Source: a virus. Taken from it: a stretch of DNA of 26,026 nt. Shown here piece after piece: positions 6,840 to 13,779 of the stretch. The position numbers and the translations under genes were made by a program. The notes beneath the pieces are model-generated. The model worked only from the letters and a program-made list of their open reading frames with translations, made no database searches and had not been told where the DNA came from. Numbering within the stretch: position 1 is the first letter of the stretch; every line of letters begins with the position of its first letter. Location of the stretch: positions 1 to 26,026 of the IMG/VR virus record IMGVR_UViG_3300036719_004377, one strand, 5' to 3'.

Positions 6840-8735
6840 ATGAAAACTGTTTATCTGACAAACGATCAGGAAGCACAGCAGGCTATTTGTGAACTCCAGC
6901 CGAAATTAAAGCTCTGCCTTGATACTGAAACCACAGGGCTCCAAGCTGGAATTGCAAAAATACGCTTACTTCAAGTTTGCGAAGCAGATCCTACCGTCGA
7001 AGATCGAACAGTTTACGTCTTTGATTTATTTAAATTAAATGTATCCGAAGAACTTAAACGCCTAATTGAATCCAGAGAGTTACTGGTTCTACACAACGCC
7101 AACTTTGACTTACAGTTTTTGTATTTATTAGGTATTGATTATAGAAACAAAGTATTCGATACATACATTGCCGAACGTGTGTTACGAGCAGGATTTAAAG
7201 AGAAAAAAGTATCACCGCAAAAGAACAAACCTTATTTTGCTGACATCTCGTGTTCTCTAAAAGCTGTAGCAGAAAGGCGATTAGAACTTGAGATAGATAA
7301 AGAACAGCGACTTACTGATTGGAGTCAACCTGAATTGACTCTTGAGCAAATCGAATACGCCTCCAAAGACGTTGATATTCTGCCCGCAATTGCTGCAGGT
7401 CAGTTGCAGGAAATGAAAGAAGAAAACCTTTTAGACATTTACACGTTGGAATCAAAGTGTATTCGCCCAGTAGCAAAAATGTGCTACAGAGGATTTAATG
7501 TAGATGTTACAAAATTAAAGGCATTAAAAAGTAAAATAACAGAAGACTTAAATGCAGTTAATACTGAGTTCGTAGAGAGTTTAGATAGACGTTTACCAGT
7601 AGAAAAGAAGCTGCCACGTGGGGAGAATGGTTCGGTTCTTATCGGTAAAAAAGCAGGTAAAGAATTTAACCCCGGCTCCACTGCACAAGTAATTTCTGCG
7701 TTTACTGAAGCGGGAATCGAACTTCCCGTAAACGCAGACACAGGTAAATTTACCTTAAATCAAATTGCGTTATCCGAGTTTGACAGCCAGGACCCAACTT
7801 TGAATCTATATAGAGAACGAGCAAAAATAGAAACGCGTTTAGAGCACGTAGACAAATTAATAGACAACGTTAACCCTGTTACACATAGGATTCATTCTGG
7901 ATACAATCAGTTCGGAGCTAACTCTGGAAGATTTACGAGTAGCGGATCCCCTAAAGTCGCGAAAACAAAAACCAAAACCGTCTTTGGTGTAAACATTCAA
8001 CAGATACCTCGGTCAAAAGACTTCAGAGAAATTTTTACAGCTACAAAAGGATTCAAGCTCGTTATTTGCGATTGGGCGCAGATCGAGCTGAGGCTTGGCG
8101 CCGAATTGATTAATATCCCTCAGATGAAAAAAGCGTTTAACGAGAACATAGATTTGCACATTTTGACAGCTAGTTTGATTTACAAAAAAGACATTAAAGA
8201 AGTTACGAAAGAGGAACGACAAGACGGTAAAACTCTGAACTTCGCGCTTCAGTACGGTATGGGTTTTAGAAAATACAAGACATATGCAGCTCAAAGCGGA
8301 AAGATAATCTCGTTGTCTGAAGCCAAGGTGGCGCACGCAGCGTTCCATGCGGCATACCCACGGCTGCGGGAGTGGCACCAGGAGCGAGCTGCTCTGGTCA
8401 CTGACGGCTGGGCTTTTACTCGAACAGCCTGTGGCCGTAGAAGACTGCTGAGCTACGACGATGCCACAATGATGTGTAGCGCCAACACGCTCATACAAGG
8501 ATCGGGAGCGGACATTTTAAAAATTGCTATTGCAGAACTTAATCAGTATCTAAATGACGAAGCGTACATGGTGGCGTGTGTACACGACGAAATAGTTCTA
8601 GAAGTAATAGAGCACAAGGCAGAAGAATATAAAAATCTTTTAGAAAAAATTATGGTTGAAGCAGCACAGAAGGTTTTGAAGACTGTTCCGTCAGTTGCAG
8701 ATGCTAATGTAGGCGACTCATGGGCAGCAAAGTAA
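6840..8735 (+). CDS. polA: Family A DNA polymerase with 3'-5' exonuclease, 631 aa
   Basis: The N-terminal proofreading exonuclease has DTE (D28, E30), NANFD (D90) and YASKD (Y173, D177). The polymerase palm and fingers have motif A CDWAQIELR (D411), motif B with K464, F468 and Y472 in KTLNFALQYG, and motif C VHDE (H582-D583-E584). All key residues are present, so both activities are expected. There is no 5'-3' nuclease domain, as in phage replicative enzymes of this family. The residue equivalent to E. coli Phe762 is Phe (F468). The start is the only ATG near the motif-bearing frame. It has almost no leader, because a terminator ends 5 nt upstream. It is followed by a TAATG-overlapping gene. 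Confidence 0.96.
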   Translation: MKTVYLTNDQEAQQAICELQPKLKLCLDTETTGLQAGIAKIRLLQVCEADPTVEDRTVYVFDLFKLNVSEELKRLIESRELLVLHNANFDLQFLYLLGIDYRNKVFDTYIAERVLRAGFKEKKVSPQKNKPYFADISCSLKAVAERRLELEIDKEQRLTDWSQPELTLEQIEYASKDVDILPAIAAGQLQEMKEENLLDIYTLESKCIRPVAKMCYRGFNVDVTKLKALKSKITEDLNAVNTEFVESLDRRLPVEKKLPRGENGSVLIGKKAGKEFNPGSTAQVISAFTEAGIELPVNADTGKFTLNQIALSEFDSQDPTLNLYRERAKIETRLEHVDKLIDNVNPVTHRIHSGYNQFGANSGRFTSSGSPKVAKTKTKTVFGVNIQQIPRSKDFREIFTATKGFKLVICDWAQIELRLGAELINIPQMKKAFNENIDLHILTASLIYKKDIKEVTKEERQDGKTLNFALQYGMGFRKYKTYAAQSGKIISLSEAKVAHAAFHAAYPRLREWHQERAALVTDGWAFTRTACGRRRLLSYDDATMMCSANTLIQGSGADILKIAIAELNQYLNDEAYMVACVHDEIVLEVIEHKAEEYKNLLEKIMVEAAQKVLKTVPSVADANVGDSWAAK

Positions 8736-9244
8736 TGTCCGATTTCCTTTTAGAACTTCCTAAGTCCCCCGAAAAAGAGATTTTTACCGTTAGGCACGGA
8801 GATAAATACTTTGGTGTCATTACCGGTGAAAGTTCCCTCTATGTGCTGAAAGAGGAATTCGATTCTCCATTACGTGCTAGTAACCACGCCAGGTCGTTAA
8901 AACGGCAACACAAAATCAAAACGCTCATTAAAAACGAAAAAAATACTTTCGTAACTACAAATACGTTTAAACTGCTAAGGAACTCTCGACTCTACACCGA
9001 AGCCGAGATGGCCTCGCAGACTGGTTTAAAATTTAGAGAGGTTTGGATTATTGTAAGTCCTAAAGGAGAGTTTGTAAGCACTATGCTTTCAGACCAGACT
9101 GTAGTTACTTATGTAAAGGATAAAGACTTAGCAAAGACGTATAGAACATACGAAGAAGCGATCTTAAATTTAAAAACTTTGGACATGGTGGTTAAACGGG
9201 GGCACTCACTTAGAAGATTTTTTGAAAGGAACGACAGAGCATAA
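8735..9244 (+). CDS. Hypothetical protein coupled to DNA polymerase, 169 aa
   Basis: The ATG at 8735 overlaps the polymerase stop as TAATG; an ATG 15 nt upstream in the same frame is possible. The protein is basic and alpha/beta. An early segment (KEIFTVRHGDKYFGVI) and a later one (VWIIVSPKGEFVSTM) look like two related beta units, each followed by a helix-rich stretch (ASNHARSLKRQHK and RTYEEAILNLK). This suggests an internal duplication of a domain of about 80 residues. The 'I...G....T' and 'F.....A...A' signatures also occur in other small proteins of this window. No named family was recognised. Coupling suggests a replication accessory role. Confidence 0.7.
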   Translation: MSDFLLELPKSPEKEIFTVRHGDKYFGVITGESSLYVLKEEFDSPLRASNHARSLKRQHKIKTLIKNEKNTFVTTNTFKLLRNSRLYTEAEMASQTGLKFREVWIIVSPKGEFVSTMLSDQTVVTYVKDKDLAKTYRTYEEAILNLKTLDMVVKRGHSLRRFFERNDRA

Positions 9245-9254
9245 ACGCGTTTAT
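9241..9254. promoter_or_regulatory. Perfect 14-bp palindrome
   Basis: ATAAACGCGTTTAT is a perfect palindrome without a loop. It sits at the end of one gene and 26 bp before the GTG start of the next. Absence of a loop fits a dimeric protein-binding site better than an RNA hairpin. Binding is not shown. Confidence 0.4.
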
Positions 9255-9280
9255 AATCGAGTTAGACGTGTTTTAAGTTT

Positions 9281-10129
9281 GTGGCTTCCCGCAGAGTTAG
9301 CGTAAATTTAGCTGGTAGGGCTTTCGGCATAGATTTACCGAGTTTTGAAGCTGAAGATAACTCTGCGGAAACACAGTCGATATTAAGTGACTATTTTCCG
9401 GAACTTAAACTGACGTTTGGTAGTAAGTCTCAGAGAGGAGGTCGTTTAGGTCGTCAAACAGTATCGGTGACACCAGAAATATCATTAAGACAGCGAGAAG
9501 CTGCAGCAGCCGGTTCAGCTGCGCCTATCAGCACAAGTGTGCAACAACCTGCACCCACTCCGGCTCCCACGCCGACGCGGGAAAAACGTATTCCTACGAC
9601 TGAATTTGGTCAAAGTTCCACTTATTTCGGTGGAGAAGACTACTGGCGCAATATCGAACGTGGTGTTACTCCGCAAGAAATTAAAGACTGGGCTCAAAGT
9701 AACCCTCAATTATTTAGGGAACAAAATGTTAAAGGTAACCAAGAAGGTTTATACGAACAAATTATGAGAGGTAATGTTCGCGTTGAGTCAGCATTAACTT
9801 CGCAGCAGTCTGCACCTAAGCCAGCACCAGCTCCTACGCCTACTCCTGCACCAACTCCGACTGCGGCGCCTAAATTCGAGAACCCCCTGCAGACTCAAGA
9901 ATTCAGGTCTGCTTCCACAGCGCCTACAACAAAAGGTCCTATTTCTGCTGCATACGGTATCGATCCAGGTTATTTCGGCGGTGAAGACATTACAGCAGCA
10001 AAAAATCAAGGTTATACAGCACAAGAAATTTTTGATTACATTGATCGAAATCAAAATCTTCTTCGAGAGCAGAATGTAAAAGGAAAAGGAGGTCTCTACG
10101 ACATGTTGAAACAGGAAGCCGGACGGTAA
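9281..10129 (+). CDS. Pro-rich protein with duplicated YFGGED module, 282 aa
   Basis: The start is GTG (no ATG fits). The protein alternates low-complexity Pro/Ala/Thr linkers (APTPAPTP-type at about residues 88-100 and 175-195) with two copies of a module of about 50 residues. Copy 1 (about 115-165) reads YFGGED...GVTPQEIKDW...NPQLFREQNVKG. Copy 2 (about 227-279) reads YFGGED...GYTAQEIFDYI...NQNLLREQNVKG. The modules are small helical units; the linkers resemble spacers in virion or fiber-associated proteins. No signal peptide or membrane helix is seen. The 14-bp palindrome upstream may control it. A structural or scaffold-like role is inferred only from repeat architecture. Confidence 0.75.
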   Translation: MASRRVSVNLAGRAFGIDLPSFEAEDNSAETQSILSDYFPELKLTFGSKSQRGGRLGRQTVSVTPEISLRQREAAAAGSAAPISTSVQQPAPTPAPTPTREKRIPTTEFGQSSTYFGGEDYWRNIERGVTPQEIKDWAQSNPQLFREQNVKGNQEGLYEQIMRGNVRVESALTSQQSAPKPAPAPTPTPAPTPTAAPKFENPLQTQEFRSASTAPTTKGPISAAYGIDPGYFGGEDITAAKNQGYTAQEIFDYIDRNQNLLREQNVKGKGGLYDMLKQEAGR

Positions 10130-10137
10130 TTCAACCT

Positions 10138-10707
10138 TTGACAAACGAATATACGCTACTGTTGCAAAAAAACAATAGTAAGCTTTTAATACCTTTAAAA
10201 GCTTTTGATACTAACCACGCGCAAGCGCAGGCAAAAGACATACTTAGAGCACTAAATACAACCGAATTTAATCTTATTTATGAAAAAGCTAAAAGCACTA
10301 GATTATCGATTTTGTTTAAAAAGTTGGCTTTTAATGATTTCTGCAATTCAGAGTGTTTTGAGTGGGATGGAACTCGCACTAACAAATGCCCTTGTGTTTA
10401 TGTTTTTTCAAGTCGGTTGTATATAAAGGATGTGATTTTGCGTTATTTAGACATACCTAAAGAACGGTCCTACGCTAAAAATAGATGTAATAATACACGG
10501 TGTATAAATCCGTATCATTTTGAATATCACACAACCAAGAATTCAAAACTTACTTGCGGTGACACCAAACTTCTCCTAGCCTATCGGGGCCAAGGAACTG
10601 GGGTAAACCAGATCGCCGAGGCCCTAAACGTCCATCGTTCAACAATTTACAGAAAACTAAAAAATGAACGTCTTTCTTCTGGGTCTGCGAATCACAGCAG
10701 AAGCTGA
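10138..10707 (+). CDS. HNH-type zinc-binding protein with C-terminal HTH, 189 aa
   Basis: The frame opens with TTG at 10138, 9 nt after the previous stop; no better start was found. Residues about 115-135 carry the phage HNH signature RCNNTRCINPYHFEY, matching the 'C-x-x-x-x-C-x-N-P-x-H' pattern that holds zinc and the last catalytic His. Other Cys pairs (CNSECFEW, CPC) lie near residues 80-95. The last 45 residues (LLAYRGQGTGVNQIAEAL then STIYRKLKN) form a helix-turn-helix like that of resolvases. This combination suggests a DNA-targeting nuclease such as a homing endonuclease, or a regulator derived from one. Its 3' end overlaps the next gene by 44 nt. Confidence 0.72.
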   Translation: MTNEYTLLLQKNNSKLLIPLKAFDTNHAQAQAKDILRALNTTEFNLIYEKAKSTRLSILFKKLAFNDFCNSECFEWDGTRTNKCPCVYVFSSRLYIKDVILRYLDIPKERSYAKNRCNNTRCINPYHFEYHTTKNSKLTCGDTKLLLAYRGQGTGVNQIAEALNVHRSTIYRKLKNERLSSGSANHSRS

Positions 10708-11308
10708 TGAGAATGAAGGAGTTTTAAACGTCCTTGCTGAATCACTACCAGCAAGCGACAAAAGAGTTCCTACAAAAGTCCAACTGCTTCAACAAAAAAA
10801 TCATTATGTAGGCAAACTTCTTAAGGAGCTTAAAGAAAACCAAACAGTATTAGCCATTGGTCCCACGCGGCCAACCATCGATGGTGTTCTTCAAATGCAA
10901 CCGATCCTGGTTGTGACAAACGAAAACTTTGACGATCTTCTGGCCGTCAATCTTTTTATGATCACCGGGGGACTCGGACCTAAAGCCGATGAAGTGGAGC
11001 TTAACGACACCACGGTGACAAACCGTTCGTTGGCTTGGCCAAACGAAAACGGCGAAACCTCGTGGGCAAAAGTTACCGCATGGGCTGAGCTTTCAAAACA
11101 ACTCTCCGAACTTGCTCCTGGAACGCCAACAATTGCCGTTGGTAAAGTTTCAACAAGCGAGAAAGACGAGAAGCTGTATTTGAACTATAACGTTGATAAA
11201 ATTATGTACCTTCCTAAGTCCTCTAAAACAACTCCTAAAAAAGCTGCTGATCCAGAAAAAGGAACAGTGGCTGCTGCTGCTCTCGGTTCTATTGATTTCT
11301 CCCTTTGA
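10664..11308 (+). CDS. ssb: SSB-like protein with two OB folds, 214 aa
   Basis: Residues about 95-185 follow the single-stranded DNA-binding (SSB) pattern: VNLFMITGGLG, then WAKVTAWAELSKQL, then TIAVGKVSTSEKDEKLYLNY and VDKIMYLP. The first 90 residues look like a diverged copy. MNVFLLGLRIT opens it, and LLKELKENQTVLAIG, then ILVVTNENF, align with the second half. A Lys/Ala-rich tail ends GSIDFSL, short of the classical acidic DDIPF tip. It probably coats ssDNA during replication and recombination. It shares a 16-nt gap with the next gene, which ends in a similar IDF. The SSB call is by pattern and not by search. Confidence 0.72.
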   Translation: MNVFLLGLRITAEADENEGVLNVLAESLPASDKRVPTKVQLLQQKNHYVGKLLKELKENQTVLAIGPTRPTIDGVLQMQPILVVTNENFDDLLAVNLFMITGGLGPKADEVELNDTTVTNRSLAWPNENGETSWAKVTAWAELSKQLSELAPGTPTIAVGKVSTSEKDEKLYLNYNVDKIMYLPKSSKTTPKKAADPEKGTVAAAALGSIDFSL

Positions 11309-11324
11309 TTCGGACTAACTAACC

Positions 11325-12125
11325 ATGGTATTTATCGCTGGCAATTTTTCGGAAGACGAAATTCTTTGCAATCTTCCTCCGCACACTCTCCGTATTGATC
11401 TCCAAGCTCGTCGTTGGAAATCCGATGTTGATCCAGACTCAGCAATCGTAGATAAAAACGACAACGGTATTCCGATTGAATTTATCCTGATTGGTTTTAC
11501 TCCTTATTTCGGTAACCTCGGAATGAGGAATCAAGAGGAGTTCATCCGTATCGCATACATCGGCGTATCTCCTAACCACAGGTTGCTTCCGCCTCGGTGT
11601 GTAACAACCTCGATGATCTCCGGCAAATCGAGTCAGAAGAACTTCATCTCCTATTTCCAAACCCTTTATAACAACCGCATTAACTGCGCGTCTGTTGTTA
11701 CGTCTTCGAAGTTTGTGACTCGCTCGTTTAACGAGAAGGACCCAATGACCGGAGCTGATGGAGCCAAAATTAATTTCAATGCTCTTGAATTCTCTGATCG
11801 TCCACCTGCTGACGATAAAGAGAAGGCTTTGATCGAAGATGTAAACACGTGGCTTAACGCAGATGGCGGAAACATGATCGCTGCTGCTCTTAAGTCCCAC
11901 ATCCCTGGGGCCACCTTGGTGGAACTACCGCTAGGTGCAGACCACACCGCGATCAAAGCGGCGTTTGCAGAGTCCCATCCTTCTAGTGGTGAAAGGCAAC
12001 TTGCCTCAGCCAACGAAGAAAAAGCTCTGCCTCCGGCTGCCGCTCCCAAACAGGAACCAGCAGCTTCCAAGAAAGCTGTTGAGCTTACCGAGGAACAAGC
12101 AAAAGCTTTGGGAATCGATTTCTAA
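11325..12125 (+). CDS. Hypothetical protein, possible ssDNA-binding or recombination partner, 266 aa
   Basis: The protein starts MVFIAGNFSEDEIL and continues as a mixed alpha/beta domain of about 185 residues (IEFILIGFTPYFGNLGM, RIAYIGVSPNHRLLPP, SSQKNFISYFQTLYNN). An Ala/Pro/Glu linker (about 225-250) leads to a C-terminal tip AKALGIDF. The tip ends the same way as the SSB-like protein just upstream (GSIDFSL), and SSB-type proteins use such tails to recruit partners. Its place directly after the SSB gene and before a terminator suggests one operon. I do not recognise the family. A recombination mediator or a second DNA-binding protein are the likeliest options. Confidence 0.65.
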   Translation: MVFIAGNFSEDEILCNLPPHTLRIDLQARRWKSDVDPDSAIVDKNDNGIPIEFILIGFTPYFGNLGMRNQEEFIRIAYIGVSPNHRLLPPRCVTTSMISGKSSQKNFISYFQTLYNNRINCASVVTSSKFVTRSFNEKDPMTGADGAKINFNALEFSDRPPADDKEKALIEDVNTWLNADGGNMIAAALKSHIPGATLVELPLGADHTAIKAAFAESHPSSGERQLASANEEKALPPAAAPKQEPAASKKAVELTEEQAKALGIDF

Positions 12126-12147
12126 CTCAGTAAGAGAGCATTAAACT

Positions 12148-12171
12148 GCGGGGTGCAAACCCCGCTTTTTT
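12148..12171 (+). terminator. Rho-independent terminator
   Basis: GCGGGG (12148-12153) pairs perfectly with CCCCGC (12160-12165) around TGCAAA, followed by six T (12166-12171). It ends the SSB operon. The next ATG is the base right after the T-tract, so that gene would start leaderless or by readthrough. Confidence 0.88.
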
Positions 12172-12567
12172 ATGCACAAAAAAATCATTACACTCAGGCA
12201 ACGTGTTGGAAATCTGTGGGTTGCTTTGTTTTATGAACGGATCGGTGAAGATCTTTGGCACGTGGGAATAAATATCAACAAATCCCGCCGAGCACAGTCC
12301 GATTGGTACAAAAAAAGAAAAAATAAGCGTGCCCGAAGAGCAAATCAGATACCCACGGGGCGAAGCCAGCGTGGTCTAGCTGCCCTCTATCGGATGTTTA
12401 AAGCTACGCATACCAAGTTTCCAACGGGTTCAGCGTTTGTATCTATACCGACGTCTAAAAAACGGGAAGCAATTTCCAAATATATAGAACGTTTAGGTTT
12501 CAGTTATTTTCTTCAGGATGGTGTACCTCTTTGGGTGCTAATAACTCCTCAAAGCTCGGAAGAATAA
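12172..12567 (+). CDS. Basic hypothetical protein, 131 aa
   Basis: The ATG at 12172 directly follows the terminator T-tract. The protein is strongly basic (KKRKNKRARR at about residues 46-58). It opens with a beta-rich segment (ITLRQRVGNLWVALFYERI) and has a helix-rich second half (SQRGLAALYRMFKATH). The basic patch suggests contact with nucleic acid, but no enzyme motif is seen. Its last 68 nt overlap the 3' end of the reverse-strand nblA-like gene, so the two genes converge tail to tail. Family unknown. Confidence 0.62.
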   Translation: MHKKIITLRQRVGNLWVALFYERIGEDLWHVGININKSRRAQSDWYKKRKNKRARRANQIPTGRSQRGLAALYRMFKATHTKFPTGSAFVSIPTSKKREAISKYIERLGFSYFLQDGVPLWVLITPQSSEE

Positions 12568-12745
12568 TCTTGTTACTTGCGCACCACGCGGCTAACCGAG
12601 CAAACAAATGACTACGCAAAAGATATTGTTTATGAACACCTTCAAAAATTTGTAAAAGTTCTTCTTTGCTCAGTTTTTTTGCATCCATCATTACTCTCTG
12701 ATGTAAAAATTCTTGTTCTTGTGTCTGCCATTGGAGGTTCAGCAT
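12500..12745 (-). CDS. nblA: NblA-like phycobilisome degradation adaptor, 81 aa
   Basis: The first 55 residues fit the NblA pattern: TQEQEFLHQR (residues 8-17), then LSKEELLQIFEGVHKQYL (25-42) and LRSHLFARLA (43-52). These match the family core 'EQEF...V...S.EEL...........R.HL...L'. NblA is a small helical dimer that links phycobilisome subunits to Clp protease, causing antenna loss under starvation. Phages of phycobilisome-containing cyanobacteria are known to carry it. The length is greater than the usual 55-65 because of a tail of about 27 residues ending KEVHHPEENN. The start is an ATG at 12745. It is the only reverse-strand gene in the left two thirds of the window. The call rests on pattern and is fairly strong. 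Confidence 0.75.
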   Translation of the reverse strand: MLNLQWQTQEQEFLHQRVMMDAKKLSKEELLQIFEGVHKQYLLRSHLFARLAAWCASNKIILPSFEELLAPKEVHHPEENN

Positions 12746-12834
12746 AATCTAAGTCCTTTGTGTGACTGGTGTTAAGACCGTGAACTAAACGAGCCGAAAG
12801 CGGCTAAGCTGGACTGGTTTTAATATCACTGCAG
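12746..12834. promoter_or_regulatory. Divergent control region between nblA-like and methyltransferase-like genes
   Basis: This 89-bp gap separates two diverging starts. It contains a 14-bp direct repeat, GACTGGTGTTAAGA (12764-12777) and GACTGGTTTTAATA (12812-12825), with 12 of 14 positions identical and starts 48 bp apart. Between them lies a tight AGCCG-AAAG-CGGCT hairpin (12792-12805). The repeats could be binding sites for one regulator acting in both directions. No reliable -35/-10 pair was assigned. Confidence 0.5.
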
Positions 12835-13380
12835 ATGTCTATGTTTTACAGCATTCCAAAGGGTGTAACCCACACCTTAATAAAACATTCGTATCTGCAG
12901 GGAAAAATATTTGTCCCATACGACCCATTAAATGTACTCTCAGATCAACTAAAGGGACACAATTATCAGGTAACGACAAACACAGATAAAGAAAATTTAA
13001 CCAACCCTATTTGGTGGGTTGGTGAGCGAGACAAAGGTCACGACTGGGTAGTGGCGTCTACTTTAGGTTCAGAACCGGAGAATGACTACATCCTTGAGTA
13101 CGGATTAGAGATAGCTAAATGTGGGATTGCCGTGTTGGATCGGCTGTCCTTCATCGAACCTGTAGCTAAGCGGAGAGACTTCTTACTAAAAAATAAGCTT
13201 TCAAATATGATCGTTTTGTCCCCACGGCCTAAATTTAGAGCCATCGGCTCCAGCCGAGATTCCGTAACTGCTTGTTGGTTTGTGTTCCAGAAGCCAGAAC
13301 GATGGCATGATGGAACCCAAATAACATACGGAATCAATTGGGATCAAGTCGATCCTCTTCCCTCCCTCCAAGATTTATGA
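12835..13380 (+). CDS. Degenerate DNA-methyltransferase-like protein, 181 aa
   Basis: The second half matches a phage adenine-methyltransferase family: LDRLSFIEPVAKRRDFLL (residues 101-118), IVLSPRPKF (126-134), and DSVTACWFVF (142-151). The expected SAM-binding motif (EPxxGxG type) aligns with VPYDPLN near residue 27. The expected catalytic (D/N)PP(Y/F) aligns with the region STLGSE at about 75-80. Neither is present. The protein therefore looks like the fold without the chemistry. It may be a DNA-binding or substrate-mimic relative, or a decaying gene. It is open and intact, starting at an ATG in a control region and coupled by ATGA to the next gene. The family assignment is from pattern only. 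Confidence 0.6.
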   Translation: MSMFYSIPKGVTHTLIKHSYLQGKIFVPYDPLNVLSDQLKGHNYQVTTNTDKENLTNPIWWVGERDKGHDWVVASTLGSEPENDYILEYGLEIAKCGIAVLDRLSFIEPVAKRRDFLLKNKLSNMIVLSPRPKFRAIGSSRDSVTACWFVFQKPERWHDGTQITYGINWDQVDPLPSLQDL

Positions 13381-13754
13381 CTTCACCCAATGTCCGACGA
13401 CTCGAAGAGTTCCAAAAGCAGATCGTGGACCAGCTGGCAGCCACCAATGCCAAGCTTGATAAAATCGCTGCCTTACTCCTTTCTAACCAGCTCCTTGAAG
13501 AGTGCATCAGTCCAGACGGAGAAATCAGAACTGCGGAGGAATGCGCAGACATTGTTAGGGAGAGTTTTTGCGCAAGCCTTTGCCTCTCCCAAGAATTGAA
13601 CAGCAATCAAAAAGACTTTCAATACCAAGTTTCCGAGTTCTACCTGGACTCCGATGAAGACGAAGAAGATGAAGACGACGAAGATGAGTATGAGGACGAA
13701 GAAGATGATGACGATGATGACGGCGGTACAGTAAATTACTCGATGTCTTTTTAA
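13377..13754 (+). CDS. Protein with 25-residue acidic tail, 125 aa
   Basis: The ATG at 13377 overlaps the upstream stop (ATGA); an earlier in-frame ATG at 13338 lies inside the upstream gene and is rejected. Residues about 5-40 form a coiled coil (VRRLEEFQKQIVDQLAATNA). The middle has several Cys residues. Residues 91-115 are 23 Asp/Glu out of 25, followed by a short aromatic end (GGTVNYSMSF). Such tails can mimic DNA or bind basic proteins, as in SSB tails, histone chaperones and phage DNA-mimic inhibitors. No family was recognised. Coupling to the methyltransferase-like gene suggests they act together. Confidence 0.7.
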   Translation: MTSPNVRRLEEFQKQIVDQLAATNAKLDKIAALLLSNQLLEECISPDGEIRTAEECADIVRESFCASLCLSQELNSNQKDFQYQVSEFYLDSDEDEEDEDDEDEYEDEEDDDDDDGGTVNYSMSF

Positions 13755-13768
13755 GTTATTCTTAAAAA
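13748..13768 (+). other. AT-rich stem-loop before the exonuclease gene
   Basis: TTTTTAAG (13748-13755) and CTTAAAAA (13761-13768) pair over 8 bp around TTATT. The stem is A/T-rich and no T-tract follows, so it would be a weak terminator at best. It ends 11 nt before the next ATG. Confidence 0.3.
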
Positions 13769-13779
13769 AGTAATGTAAT

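Noticed and set aside
8013-8498. Minus-strand ORF of 161 aa within DNA polymerase
   Set aside because: Antisense of conserved polymerase motifs.
11439-12070. Two minus-strand ORFs opposite the 266-aa gene
   Set aside because: Mutually overlapping shadows with no spacing support.
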